64,000 bases of DNA from Balanoglossus misakiensis (lineage: Eukaryota; Hemichordata), in contig JBECUI020000043.1 of NCBI GenBank assembly GCA_040954595.2, forward strand, positions 34,784-98,783, given 5' to 3'. The notes beneath the pieces were generated by a model. It was not told the DNA's origin. It saw only the letters and a list, made by a program, of their open reading frames with translations, and searched no databases. Made by a program: the position numbers and the translations under genes. The number at the start of each line of letters is the position of its first letter. The stretch's first letter is position 1. This document shows, one piece after another, positions 26,201-39,341 of this stretch.

Positions 26201-29200
26201 ATCGCAAAATCCGACACTGCTGCAAAGGCTTCGGATTTTCTGTTTGCGATTTTACCAAATGCAATTTTTGTAGTTCCTAAAGAGACCTTTCGCTATTGAA
26301 AGCAAAGTACATTTTTAACAGTTTAGGATCGCCAGGACTTATTTAATTTAGGCCAATTGGGTCATTTATGATCTTAATAAAGTCTGACTGTTATATTATA
26401 TATTTTGGCTGATGCTTAACAACTCAAGCAGAACAAAGTATAAACTACATATATTCTATATTTCTTATTAGATTGATTAGCTCGGTCACTCCTCATCTCC
26501 TCTTCAATTTAATGACGCTGCAGTCTTTTGGATAACATCCTTTTGAAGAAAATTTCCATAAAAGTTACAACAAGAAAAAACATGATAATCACGCTTCGAA
26601 TGTTTTTCGAGAGAAAAAAATGTTGAAACACCTGTAAGTTGAGGACACTAATTACGGCGCCTATTGGATATGTTGGTTCGGTTAATGTTTACTCGAGGGG
26701 ATTGAGTCTCTCCCAAGTAATTGTGGACAATTGGTTTCAATTTAAGTCAGAACTCTTGTCAAAGACAATCTCGCGATAAGTGCAGTCCATTATGCCAGCT
26801 AAGATACAACTGCGCGGTGTTTACAGTAGCTAGGTTCTGTTACTGTAACACGGGACGCTAAAAGCACGTCAAATTTGGACTAATTCTTTGTAAGTGGCAG
26901 CTCTTTACAGAGGAGAGGTGAACCACCCCAAAAATGTCGGCCCCACACTTTTTTCTTCTTTCACTTGAAATGTTGCAGAAGTTGGTTGGATACAACGGTC
27001 AGTATATGGAATATTAAAGGTTTAATGGGTCACAATTAACCGCTTAATAATGCCCCTAAGTGTAATTTGGTTAACTGTATATTAGGGTAACACAATGGAC
27101 GACATTAAGAAGCGGCATTTAGGATCGAATTTGTCTGTCAACACCGTTTAATCCGGATTGCTGAATTGTTAGGGCTATTGTGGCGAGGTTTTTATGTACA
27201 AAACAAGAAAGGCTCTCAACAATTCAGCAAGAGGGTAATTGAAATAGACACACATACAACCCGATGAAAAAAAGTATCGAAAACCCGCAAACGAAACGAA
27301 CTAATGAATTTTCAGTAAAACTTTCAGAAAGTCTGTTTTTGTTTGTGTGAGGTCGCATGTCGTCCATGCCGACGAATCTCTGACATATCATGGTACAAGG
27401 TACATAATGGTCGTATGCATGATTTGGCTGATCAGGTTAATGCGACGTCTCAATTATCCCCAGACGAACTCAACAGAGTTCCAATCCTGTCGTCTCAAAC
27501 CCTCGAATATGGCACCTTAATGACAACATAAGCACCTAAGTCGATTTACTGGCGATACCGCTACTTGCGCGGTACCTGTTGATGGAAACGCTCGGTTTGA
27601 AAACGGACTGGACCATGACTCCAAACACAGCGTCAAGAAATCCTGTGAAGGGTCGGAAGATTTGAGTTTCGTCTAAGTGTCAGATTTGCGGCATCTACTC
27701 AATGACACATTCCTTGTTCAAATGAATGTTGCCGTTAACAAAAAAAAAGAAACCGAATCATGTCTTGGGGCGAATATGACTACGCAACTATCCCCTCAAG
27801 AACATCTGCTTTGGAATCGACAGTATCTTCACCTGTCTTCAAACCAACCTTACGTAGACGTAGCCCATTTATTTCAAAATGAAAAAAAAATCTGGAAATT
27901 CCCGCTTTTATAAAAAAAATGGAGGCTATTTGCAAATCCTGTGTGGAATGGAAAGTCTTTGTTTTGGGTGACGGTATAATTGATAGACAAGTTGAATTCC
28001 TCAGTGAGTACTACCCTGTTGGAATATTTATAGCTTCAATTTAAAACGAGACATTTCTTCTAAATGTTAAATTGAACGAGAAAAATTCGAGTAGTTTTTC
28101 TTCATGTCGAAGCTACAAGGGCCCGTCACCTGGGGTCGGCCTCTCGCATACTCGATTGACACAGCGGCCAATATTAACTATTATTACTTTTATGGATCTC
28201 CCGTCCCATTCATACAGACATCGGAAATCGTAAGCAACCAGCCCCCCCCCCTCACTCCATATGTTTTAATCCATACAAAGTCCATATATATTAATGACAG
28301 AGGAAATTAACTTTAATACTTTTTCATTACACGAGCTGGAAAAGTCGGTTTATGAGGCGGTAGACTCAGTCATTTTTCACAGTCGCATTGTCATGTCATT
28401 TCTATTTAAGGCTGGGGAGTTCTACAACCGACTGCTAAATGAAAAATCGTGTCCTCGCACTGTTGACATTCTTAGCTACAAAGGAATAACGAGTTTCCAC
28501 GCATTTTAAGTTCATTAAGAGCTTCACGGTGAGTTAGTCTCATTCTTTATTTATCTGGGAACCGAAAAACTGCATTACCAGTACTAATAACACGGTGAGG
28601 GTTAAACACGGCTGAGTAATGTCCATTCAGCAAACAGAGGAACGTTTACTAAGTTTTAATGAGCCCTCCATCGTGCATTACCATAATAAGTCTGGCCTAA
28701 TGATTCTGTGGTCTCCAAGGACGAGAGATGGAATTCACCAATATCACAAGTGTTGTGTTGATAAAAGGCGATGGGGAAGAGATAGGAATGCCTAAGCCAA
28801 ATCCATCGAGAATCGGTAATGGGCAGAATGGGATCACACACTGCAGCCTCTACAATGATATATGGACCCACATAACTCACCATAATACCCGACCATGTCT
28901 TTTTCATCATAAAAGTCATCTGCACTCGGCTTTTCTATACATTTTCAAAATTCTCTCTGACTCCCCCCTTGTCCTGCTGTGTGTGTGTGATTTTTTTATG
29001 GTGAATACTTAAACAGATGTATGGAATCCATAACGCATTAACATATATATTGAAACTTATATCTGGTGCTTGCCAGCTCATTACCAAACTGAAGCAATTT
29101 TCGGACAAAAATGTACTTTGGGGAATACCCGGCTAACAGGACAACCAGACTACAACAAAAGCTGCCATTACCCAGGTCTTAGCTTGAGTTGCAACTTCAT

Positions 29201-31141
29201 TTCGTACCGAAATGGGTACCCTATCAATATAGATGCCTTTGCTTAATGGCTTATTTGCATATATATGTAACTAGGGGGAGCGATTGGTCTCTTCTTGAAT
29301 AATATTGGGGAGAGACGAGTACACGTCTGGAGACGAGATACGCTCTTCCTTGCAAAATCTGAAGGGTACTCTTGAGCGCGTTGTTTCCCCACACCAATTA
29401 CTTAGCATACGATTAGCCCAGTTTGCGTTTGGTTCGATTCAATCTTAGAAAACGTGTACTTCATTCACAATGAGCGCTCACTCTTGAATTCAATAAATGT
29501 CCAATGCAGGCACAGTGATAGCAATTATAATTCTCGGAGGCTAATGTGGAACCCTTTTGCGCCTGCGCACTGGCGACTGGCTCAATACATGCTAAATGCA
29601 TATAGCCACGGTTTCTACTTCCATTGGGCGAGCTAAATTGAATTTGTTCGCCATTAGAGGTTCCACGGCTTGGCCGCCGGTGATTTCCTTTTAACTTACT
29701 CGTTTGGCCTTCTATATTCAGATAATTTGTTTGAGCAAAACCCCCCGATAAAAGCACCAAGAAACCAGATCTGCGCTGATGAGCGTAAGAGACTGCATTA
29801 GGAATTATTGCCACTGACATGCCGGTTTGTTTTCGATCTAACACAGAGTAAATGGGATTCAATAAAAGCGTAATAAGTACCTCAACAAAAACAGTGGTAT
29901 TAGCAGTGAGAGGTTGGAAGTGACAGCGTGCACAGGGCTTTCAAAGAGTTCAAACATTTCGCAGACTTCTCTAGTAAACACGCTGGCAATCCCCACTCAT
30001 AGTCCCACACAATGGGTGCCCCATTTTCAACGTTTAGGGCTTCGCTCACTGTCAATCAGAGAACTGGTCGCGTCGTAATTGGGTGGTTTTGAAAACAGTC
30101 AGCGTGGCTCTGATGGACGGATAAATGGACTCGACACGGTACAGGCAATTACATTCACGACATGCAACACGCGTATACACACACGACTTTTACGTTAATT
30201 AAGTCATTAGAGAAAACGCAATTGCACTTACCTCAAATAGTCTTTTTTACACAGGATCATCCCGCCTTTGGAAAAACATGACGGCCCCAATTCTCCCAAC
30301 TGCGCCCCACAACACGTACACTTTAAACAACCAGTGTGCCAGTATCTGTCCAGAGCATGCAGCAAAAACCTGTCTATTATTTTTCCGCCACATCCTGCAC
30401 AGGACCGTAAATTGGCGTTGTTGTTGTTCGTCGTTGACTGCTGCTGCATTGTGGCTGCAACGAGAGAGAGTAAGGAAAGGGAGAATGAAAATAAAGAATG
30501 CAGAGCTTATAAATGCTTCGGCGTGGGGCAGGGTGTGAGTGAGACCTGAAGTATTTTTATAGCAGCAATTTTCATTGGCGAGTGTCACCGTAAAATGGTC
30601 TTAAAGTACACAACACTAGACCAGTACAAACAATTGGAATATTGCAGCACGAGCTGAAGGCTGATGCCATGTCGACAAGACCACCCCGATGTTTTGATGG
30701 GTATTTTCACCGACTGAGGACAGCCGGAATGTTTAGGAAGATATCAGCGAGTCGGTCGACCTGTCAACGACGGTGTAATGTATTCAATTTGAACCGCTAT
30801 GCGCGGATGTTATGCCCTTGCGTGGCTCTCGCTCGACGTTCGCTCTCGCTGTATACAGCGCAGCCACTGAGGTCACGTACTAGCGGATCTGTCTCCGCGC
30901 AGCTGTTCGGCAAAAATCACACAACGCGGTCGCCTTTACCACAAAACAGAACACCGTGCAAGCATTCTCCGCCCGTCTACACCGAAACCAAACGGTCTTT
31001 CCTGAAATTCGGTGCAATTTGGCGACCAACGCAGCTCGTATTTCGATAGAACCAGCTCACACACTAGAGTAAAAACACGTCTGTTTATATAATGTTAGAC
31101 TTACCCGTAACGGCATCGAATTGCGTGTTTTTAGTCTCCAT
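20231..31141 (-). CDS. LMO4: LIM-only protein 4 (LMO4) orthologue
   Basis: Coding exons in transcript order are 31141-31105, 30454-30232, 25835-25598 and 20239-20231, giving a 168-residue protein (human LMO4 is about 165). LIM1 spans residues 31-84 with zinc ligands C31, C34, H52, C55, C58, C61, C81 and D84. LIM2 spans 95-148 with C95, C98, H117, C120, C123, C126, C145 and D148. Family signatures are SCAGCGGKI, DRFLLHALDRYWH, RLFGNTGAC, QSIPAS, MRAQGNVYHLKCF, LVPGDRF and a terminal KVC. Known LMO4 proteins have no DNA-binding domain and act as adaptors on LDB/CLIM and other transcriptional partners. All splice phases agree (phase 1 after residue 12, split R87, phase 0 after K166). Large introns and gene-free flanks fit a developmental regulator. 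Very sure of the family; the first and last exons are less certain. Confidence 0.95.
20240..25597 (-). other. LMO4: LMO4 intron 3
   Basis: 5.36-kb GT-AG intron with no recognisable coding sequence. It holds a C12 run (21161-21172) and a stretch at about 22600-22720 dense in TTAATTA/CAATTA-type cores, a candidate enhancer by composition only. No tRNA or transposon was recognised. Confidence 0.7.
21161..21172. repeat. Poly-C run
   Basis: Twelve C in a row inside LMO4 intron 3. Confidence 0.95.
25598..25835 (-). CDS. LMO4: LMO4 coding exon 3 (LIM2)
   Basis: The acceptor is CTTTGCAG|ACTTTTCGG and completes the split Arg codon to read RLFGNTGACNACG. The exon holds the entire second LIM finger and a basic tail ending IRARNK, then the donor AAG|GTAAGG in phase 0. 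Reading through the donor would add about 50 residues unlike any LMO, so splicing is preferred. Confidence 0.95.
25836..30231 (-). other. LMO4: LMO4 intron 2
   Basis: 4.4-kb GT-AG intron separating the two LIM fingers. Several frames up to 133 codons exist, but none has a motif or bias suggesting a gene. A short poly-C run lies near 28241-28250. Nothing else was recognised. Confidence 0.7.
30232..30454 (-). CDS. LMO4: LMO4 coding exon 2 (LIM1)
   Basis: The acceptor is TTGCAG|CCACAATG and the donor is TTGAG|GTAAGT. The exon encodes a Gln/Asn/Thr-rich stretch and the whole first LIM zinc finger through KKDYL, ending two bases into an Arg codon. The stretch before the finger (QQQSTTNNNNANLRS) is low in complexity and unlike the vertebrate tail. 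Confidence 0.96.
30455..31104 (-). other. LMO4: LMO4 intron 1 / possible second promoter region
   Basis: 650-bp interval between the two N-terminal coding exons. The part near 30780-30910 is visibly richer in CpG than the flanks, and the exon-2 side carries a TATA-like box. It may act both as an intron and as the promoter of a shorter transcript starting at the exon 2 ATG. Confidence 0.5.
30552..30562 (-). promoter_or_regulatory. LMO4: TATA-like box upstream of LMO4 exon 2
   Basis: The minus strand reads CTATAAAAATA about 105 bp before the exon 2 ATG. A start about 30 bp downstream would yield an mRNA using the exon 2 ATG (154-residue form). This is a sequence match only; such A+T-rich strings are common. 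Confidence 0.3.
31105..31141 (-). CDS. LMO4: LMO4 coding exon 1 (N-terminal tail)
   Basis: ATG at 31141 opens METKNTQFDAVT, then a consensus donor (G|GTAAGT) at 31104. Joined to the acceptor at 30455 it stays in frame and gives ...VTATMQQQ. The tail resembles human LMO4 only in length and a VTA string, which may be chance. If this exon is not used, the first ATG in exon 2 (30449) still gives a complete two-LIM protein of 154 residues. I saw no in-frame stop immediately upstream, so the true 5' end may be further out. Confidence 0.6.
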
Positions 31142-34100
31142 TTGGGAGAGCGCGTCAGCTACAAAAATGTCCTTTGTAAATTTCAACGTTGTCGCAATAT
31201 ATCCCGAGACACGCGCACACGATTAACCGTAAAATCTAATTAGTTCGTAGTGTGAAACTGAGGCGGTGTGGCTCGTACGACCATTCCCAGCTTTTGGCGA
31301 GTCTGCATACAAAGAGTAAATGGTCGATGGCGGTCTTCAACACTAACACTGCACTGTCAGCGCTGCTCGAGCAACCTGCAATCGGCTCAGTGTGTGTAAC
31401 GTCGCCTCGATTACCGACACGGCACTGTCGAAATGATGGACCCCACTGCGTTAGTCTCGAGCGGTCAACTACATAGATTCGGAACGTTCCACCAGACAAA
31501 CGAAACGAGGCCTGCGAGTCGTGTAGTTGTAGTGTCAAACCAGAATCCTTTACCAGCGCTGAACCTTCGTTGAATGAGACTTAATGATTACCAACAGCGA
31601 ATCAAATTACAGAATACTTAATGACCGTGTCAGCTGAAACCCAACATGTGTATTGCATAGGAAACAGCGCCAACAATGGCCAGACGACAAACTAGCTATC
31701 CTGCCAGTAATTGCCAACCCAAATGGCACGTTATATTATTTGCATGGGGGTGTTCAGCAATCCAAATCACCAGATAACAAAGCTTTTCTGTGAAATACCA
31801 GAAAAACTACGCCTACATCAGTTCCAAAGTGCTGGAAAGTGAAATTTGTGTTCAAGAGTTGCATTCCAGCAACACAACGGTCGATTTTACATTGTTTACA
31901 CGATCCTCACCGTGCTACAAAACCGACTTATTGAATGGTCTGCCCGGACGCAGTTAAGTTGTAATAACGTATCCATAATTAAAGACATAATCTCTAATCA
32001 CGTGTGCTGCGCGTAATTGTATTTTTGTTGTCAACTTATTTGATTTCAATTTTGCGGCGTTTGTTGTCTGGGAGTTCTGGCTAGCACAGCTGTATTAAGA
32101 TCACACTTCAGTCATATTGGCAACCAATGCAATCTCAACAACCTGTCACTTAGGTGTTTATGGTTTCCGTCGAACGTTATTAAACTTTTCCCTTGTGTGT
32201 ACGATCGGCCGCGCCTACGTTTAATTACCTTGTCGAATTTCCCATGATTAAGTAAACGTAAGAGCCTTGACATTGAAACAAGATTGGCTTAAACTTATGC
32301 AAAAATATACAACTGAACAAAAGGCGAAACAGAATATAAAACAGGTTATCCCCCAGTCAATTCTCGATTGCCCGACAATCAAGATTCTCAGAGGGTAAAA
32401 ACAGTGTAATTAATGAGTGGAAATCACCATCCGGGCTCCCTGAACCCGATCAGATAGATATTGTCGTAAACATTAAGAAGCATGTATTCCTATCGACAAC
32501 CTAATAACTCATCTTGGTTGTCGTGTTAGCCACGCTCCACTGGTTCATTGTACGATCCGTTGTGAAGGATTCCTCCAGGGGGCTCAGCTACATACGCCAC
32601 CCTCTCTCTCTTTTTCCTTTCTGCTTTTATTTTGATTTTCTCGACAGTGAATTAAAACAACTTTTTCCAGCTGTGTCCGCGAAAATGCTGAGGGCTTTGT
32701 AAGCTGTAAAATATGCCACGGTGTCAGTGTTGGTGTTAGCACTTGTTGACAGAAATTAATTAGCTAGCGATTAGCCAGCGGAGGGTTAACCAAAAATCGA
32801 CCGTTTCATTTCCTCTATGAGCTTATTAAAGCTGGCTGGAATGTGCGCGCGTGGGTCTTTTCAAGTCTCTGCCTGTTATGAGCTAGCGGACACGAAATTT
32901 CCTTTTAGCCGATACCCCACCCAGCCTTATTAAAACCAGGCAACTTCATTACGTGGGATTTTCCAGCGGATGCAGAAAATATGGCAGAAATATACTGGTG
33001 GATCGAATTTGCCTTAGTATTTTCTTGGTTGGGGATTGTGCATGGAACAAGATGATTGATGTTTGGGAGTAAGAACCCAATTACGACAGTAATCCCGCTC
33101 CAACTGGAAGGTTTCATTATTGTGCACCATTATTATCGACTCGTGCAATTTAACGAATGTCAATGAAAATAAACAGTGTACATTATCAATGGTGGCAGCT
33201 GCTGCGGCAGGAAATTGCCTGGGTTTTCCACGCACCAAAAAACGCGACGTTCAATGGATGTTGGGAAGCATTGCCAGAGGTTCCCCCGAAGTTGACTTGC
33301 TTTAATTGGCTACTTGTGCCCGAACCATCAAGTTTCCGATAGCTTGTCTATTTTTTTCTCTCACACATGCGTACTAACGACCTGTGTGGGACAGAATGCT
33401 TCTCTGAAACGGCCCGACAACGGTGACAGACAGCTATGTGTTATTTTTAACGCCTTTGATTGCCCTCTGTAATTAGCATAATTGTATTCATCGTAGGTGA
33501 CAGTTATTTACGCAATCGCCTGAGACAAAATAAACTCCTCTCCATTACACATCCATTAGCTTACAGGTATATTTAACGTTATTTGGATGAACAGTTTTGT
33601 TTCATACGAAAAATTATCCTCGATCTCAATGAATCCATGCTGAGCTGTCATTCAAGACGGTTCTGATTGTCTGGAAGAACTGACAAAATAATAACACAGT
33701 CACATTTTTGATGTAATGTCAATCTCTCTCGCAGAAATGCACATACCACGATCCCCCATTTTCTCATTTCTGCCGTCTCCCGCCTTACCAAGAGGAACAT
33801 GTATTGCATTCAGTTATTCATCCACCCTTCAGGAATTCTAGACTAAGTTCTTATGTCGAGACAGTCGGAGAAGTACACAACCATACATTTCCGCCAGTTC
33901 AGTTGGATGACAAAAAAAACACAGTTCATACCACATGTACAATCGTGTAACACCGAAATAATCATACACTCAATTCGTCTGACCTCCCTAAGGTCATGGG
34001 TAATTAAGAATAGGTCGTCTCGTCGTACAGTTCTCAAGCAGAGGGCGGTCACTGGAAACATAATGAAGTTTACACTATATAAGGATCAAATTACAAACTT

Positions 34101-34897
34101 AATAAAACTCATATTAACCACTGCTGATAGCAGAAATCCTTCAAATTACGACACATTTACATGTAAACAAAGAGTGGGATCTCTTTCTCTTCTTGATTAA
34201 CCTCTCCAGATTGTCTTGCCCCGAAACTTTGACTCCGAATTCCATGTTCTCACTCTTCCCATCGGCAGGAGACAGGATCTCGAACGGGAAAGTGGTGTAT
34301 ATTAGTAAGACCGGGGTGAGTGGGAAGGATGTCTGGCGTTTTGATCAACAATAACATTTCAACCAACACTGGCTGTTACGGGGTCGTGGGTTGTTTACAG
34401 TGTGTGTTTTTTAATTGACGTTTCAGATATTTTAATTGTATGACCACTGACATTGGTCGAAAGTGAGTTTTCAACCCAATCAAAAGAATAATGTGGCTAC
34501 TACAGTGTCAACTATGTCAACAACTTTAATAGCGTTATGGAAATGATCGGAACAAATTAATTAAGAAGAGAATTTTGATATGACAAATGGTTTGAAACAA
34601 ATGCTGTTTCTATACCGTGACTGTTCTTAAAGGTTTGGGCGTGAAATGAAATGAAATCAAAACAGAATGGAGGATGTCATTCAGATCTGCACAGTATGAC
34701 GGAAAACACTTGAAAGACGAAATTGTCGGGTGGTGTAATTGGGTAACTGGGGCTCTATCGGAACACTGGAGGGAACGGGATGGGTGGCCTTTGACGAGAC
34801 CACGAAACAAGACACTATGTTTACCAGTTTTCTGCCGTATGTGGTCATGGTGGTAGGCTGAGAAATGGGATGTGAATAAAACACCTCGTGGGTGTAC

Positions 34898-34946
34898 TCT
34901 CTCGCTCTCTCTCTCTCTCTGTCTCTCTCTTCCTCTCTGTCTCTCA
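34898..34946. repeat. (CT)n microsatellite with GTCTC interruptions
   Basis: Imperfect CT repeat in the LMO4 upstream region. Confidence 0.95.
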
Positions 34947-35646
34947 AGTTCGAGTGTTTAAAGATAACGGCACACAATACAGCAAAAAATCTGAGGTTTT
35001 CTAGTAAAGTAGAACTGAAATGAATACTCATGCAGCTGTACTCAGTGAAAGTGTACAAGGTAAAAAAAGACCCAAAGAAGAATAAAATATTGGTCGTCTT
35101 GACAGGTGACCAGCGGGCATCTATCTTAGTATGCCTGCTCACTGACACGCATAATGCGAGAATTGTATCCTGGAGGAATTTAGAAAGTTGTTTAATTGTT
35201 TTTTGGTGATATTAGCTTGTTCCTAACACACGTCAGTTCAATCGGGATTTAACATTAATTGGAAAATCTACGAACCGAATCCACTCAAGTCAGACCGACT
35301 CGTGGTCACATGTCGAAATCGCGTTTGGGATGCTATTTTCTGTCCAGATTACGAGTCGTGACCGTGCTTCTGTCTCCGTATCAAATCTTTCAGGCAAGCG
35401 TCACTACCCCTCATCAGATGATTAGCGGCTAATTGAAAACGCGCTAAGTGCTACTTCTATCAAATTAACTCCGCGGGGTCCTCTGAAATATTGAACACAG
35501 AGAGTCACTAGTGTTGTACATAGCCTTGGTGGGGTTCGAATCTTCCTTCTGTCTGTCAGCACATATTAGTGAGTGATCAAACGGGTCTCCTATAATGTTC
35601 ATATTTCAACGGTGTCATTCTATGCACCCAATTCGAGTACACATAA

Positions 35647-35671
35647 AACAACAACAACAACAACAACAACA
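35647..35671. repeat. (CAA)n microsatellite
   Basis: About eight perfect CAA units. Confidence 0.95.
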
Positions 35672-38600
35672 TTGGGCGAAAGAGCATCTCCCAAACTCAT
35701 CCGAACGACATTAGATATCTTGTTGCCATGGAAGCCAAGCTACATCTGAATCGGGGTGGCTTTCACGTCTTATTCAGGCAAATTTTAATGCGCGATTCCC
35801 GATCGCATGATACGGAGAGTTTGAAGAAAGTATGTTAGGCGATTGTCTGGCAAATCATTCCGGTAAGGGGTAAACCTAATACATGATTCGTAAATGGAAA
35901 CCCGCTATAGTCCATTAACCAATCAGTTCTCCTCATTTACCAGTAATGGGCTTTTTCAAATTGCCGTCAACTCGAAAGTATTTTCCCCAAATTTCCTTGC
36001 TATTAATGTTTCAATCACATAGCGATTCCTGCTTCCGTCAAATTTAACCTTGTAGGGTTCCCATGGTCTCAGTTACTCTCGCCAAAATCTGGCAGACGAC
36101 AAAGGTTAAATTCCCCTGTGAGTGTTGAATTTATATTCAGCTTTTAAGAAATTTCCAATCAATTTTGTCCGGAAGGACTTTGACCAAGACTGTCGGAGTG
36201 ACCGTTCAGCATAATGTTAAATAATGTACGCGTTTACCTCTCGCCTAAATTTATTTCTCGCAGTTTAACGTCACACGGGTGTACATACACCTCATCGATG
36301 ACTTTTCAAGTCATAAAGATAAACCCTGGGACAGCCCAACGTTGACAATTTCTCTTGAGTTACTGAGCAGCTGAATCCAAACGTATGACATCCGTTTGAT
36401 TACTCCGCAAGAGTCTCGTCTCGCTTCTCGCGCGCTCATTTCGCTTTCAAATCAAATTTATTCAAATTGTACCCTGAAGGTCTCGTTGAACCTTAATCAA
36501 GTTTTCGTGATAGCTATGCGTCTGAGCACTGTGCTCAAACTTCCAATGGGAATGATGTCGTTCAGGTCCCTCTGATACTACTGCGTCTTCAAAGAATCTA
36601 TGACCATTCGGTGAAGTTGTAAATTACGTCTGTCCACTTTTTTTCTCTCTCCGGTCGCTTGAGATCCTAATGGTAATTACAAAACTGACCGATAAGGGGG
36701 AATAATGTCGCCTTTTGATATTATTGGGGTTCGTATGTAACATTTGACGTGAGCTATAGACTTTAATGGATTCAGACTTTTAACATAATTGAAAACATAT
36801 TCAAATTTTTGTCCCGAACAAAAAGATAATTAAGTATAAGCTAATTGATCTGTGCTTGAAAACGGAAAATGCTTCAGTTAATTCCACGAGGTGAATCTCA
36901 ATCGAGCGCGACACAAAATTAACAAGAAATCGAAGCCAATTTCAAATTGGACCAAATGCACCAATAGAAACGCAATCAGCTCTATGAGATGGAACTACAC
37001 GACCCAAGATTAAATTCGTGTTGTTTCCCTTGCCATCAGAGTGCTTCGGAATTAAGTCACAATGGATCGACTCTGATATCCAGGTACTTGAGGTGGAATT
37101 TTTAATAATTGGTGAAAATATTTAATTACTAAACATCGGTGGGCAGATTTAAATTAATCCTTGACACACTTGGTGATGACGTGGCTGTTACACGCCATGT
37201 TTGGTATGCATGGCGAAATTCCCAGGTTCTCATTTTCCGGGCAAAAGGAAAAGGGTAAATTAAATTTGAGAATTTCACAAGGGACCTACGGAAACGTCAG
37301 GTTAATGTAAGATGTAAATTAATCCGGGAAGTAACAAAGGAAAATGAGTCGATTAGACATTTCAGAATTGGGATGAAAAGGTTTGCCGGAATAGAGTTTG
37401 CCAGAAGGGAGAAACCCCCAATGCTCAAAGAAGCGGTGAATTGATGTGAGCATTGTTTATGATGGAACTTGCATAGTCTGACGCATGCTCAGTGGTAGTG
37501 AGCGGTAACGGCTAACTTGCTTCAAATAATAATGTGGCTACACATATGCCGAGCTATTCCCATTCTCTTTCAACTAATCTCAGTGCTCTGTCATTCCTCA
37601 AGGGCGATTAGATCACGAAAGAACGACCAATGTGATACTCGTGGTTCATTTTCTTCCACGAATATCAGAGTCACGTGATATAAGTACCTGTAAACTTCCA
37701 CTCAATACTGAATTATTATAAAATTCCATCTTTGGATATATGATGTTGTGTATGATTGGCGGGGGGGGGGGCGGTGTTATCGTCATGACAAAGTTTCATG
37801 CACCGCGAGGACTTATCGTCGTGTGTCCTGCCTTCGGTTACACCCGATCATTTGCCGATCACTGTCCGCGATTGACTTCAAGTGGAAGCCACTGCATCTA
37901 ATTTCTCCATGCGTGGTAATAACCTTTTAATTTGAAATTCCAAAGTGCGAGGCTGAGATCCTAGACTACGCTAATTACGGAGTTTTGTCGGCTTTTAACG
38001 TTATGTTTAGTAACTGTTGCTAAGAGGCCGAATTCGTACATAGTTAAAACCGTGACCACATACAGAGACTAAAGCACGACACGACAAGACGACGACAACA
38101 ACAACTTTCACGAAGATACACCGATTCACACCGTAATGCAAACTTTTATTGCAAGTGTTTTTCACTTTGTTACTTTGACATTCATGTACCCAGGACCACA
38201 TCGCGAGATGCCACTTTTTGCGCATTCAGATCACGTGATGCAGACATGAATTCGACATCATGAAGTTGGGTTTTGTTTTATTTTGCAGCAGTCACAGAGG
38301 TAGTGCACTTTCCCGAAATTCATGACTTTCTGCCGTGCCACTGACAGATATAGGCCATTATGGAGAGGCTGGATTAACCCATGATGTTTCTAAAGACGTG
38401 AAAACGGTGACCTCGCTTTGTAGGTTGCAGTTTCTGTTGGGATCAGGACAACGACTTGATCTGCCCATAGCTTTAGGAGCACTCTGTTGTACTTACAGAA
38501 ATCGCTACCATCCATCTTTGAATAAATGCAGGATTTGCTCCCGATGACGTGAAGGTATCCACCTATAATCCCAGACAACCGCGCACTAGTCCCTTCTATA

Positions 38601-39149
38601 GAGAGGGCTATAGCCAATGCAGGTCTACCCATAATCGATATGCAACGACATACCATCAGAGAGCACCCGAAAAATCCACTCTTCATGCAAAAACATGGAA
38701 ACACACTATGGATGGTGTGTCATTTTGTGAATAGGGTCAGATGTTTTCGACGACTTTTGAGTCATTTGTTTGTAATAAATTGCGGTGATCTTATTTCTTA
38801 TCCTTTCAAATCCCACGTATATGAGAGGGATGACGATATTGAAAAATGGTGCTGTTCCATTTTAATACTCCTGGTATGCGCGTTTCGGTTTGCTGAAGTC
38901 ATTTGCAGTCGTGGTGATTAAGTTGCATTGGGCAGACAGAAAATGCAATCTGATGAAGTTTGGGAGATGGACAGGTGTGGAATTGTGGGAAGGGGGCCTA
39001 TCGGGATGGGTGGGGACCGATAGACAGGTGACAGACGGGGTGGAGACACTTTCACAAACACGAACAAACAAACATACAAACACCTGGTATGCTGAGAACA
39101 CCTGACAGAGATGGAGAGAGACACACTAATTTGATAAAATAGCAATAAT

Positions 39150-39341
39150 GGTTAAAACATAGCCAGTCTATGGTTAAACTGGTCGTGGACTAACTGGTCT
39201 ATTATGCGGGCGATTACACACTAAATGTGTTTGGTTAATTTCTTTGTCTATGGTCAATTCTATTTGACCTTTTTTTGTTACATATTAACCACCGTTGGTG
39301 GTCTAATTAACCCGTCGATGTTCACTTTTCTCAAATTAACC
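39150..39341. repeat. Cluster of GGTTAA motifs, three forward then three inverted
   Basis: GGTTAA occurs at 39150, 39172 and 39233. Its complement TTAACC occurs at 39285, 39307 and 39336. Short local palindromes lie between (GGTCAA...TTGACC near 39252; ACCACC...GGTGGT near 39288). The arrangement is seen directly; its meaning is unknown. Confidence 0.6.

Noticed and set aside
29461-29862. 133-codon minus-strand frame in LMO4 intron 2
   Set aside because: It lies inside the intron between the two LIM exons, has no domain, and joining it would disrupt the LMO4 frame.
30642-31049. 135-codon plus-strand frame opposite LMO4 intron 1
   Set aside because: Arg/Ser-rich translation of the CpG-rich region; no motif and no splice support.
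35530-35545. tRNA B-box-like GGTTCGAATC
   Set aside because: No matching A box, no acceptor stem and no cloverleaf could be drawn around it.
38390-38704. 104-codon minus-strand frame considered as a transposon fragment
   Set aside because: No transposase or reverse-transcriptase motif could be identified.
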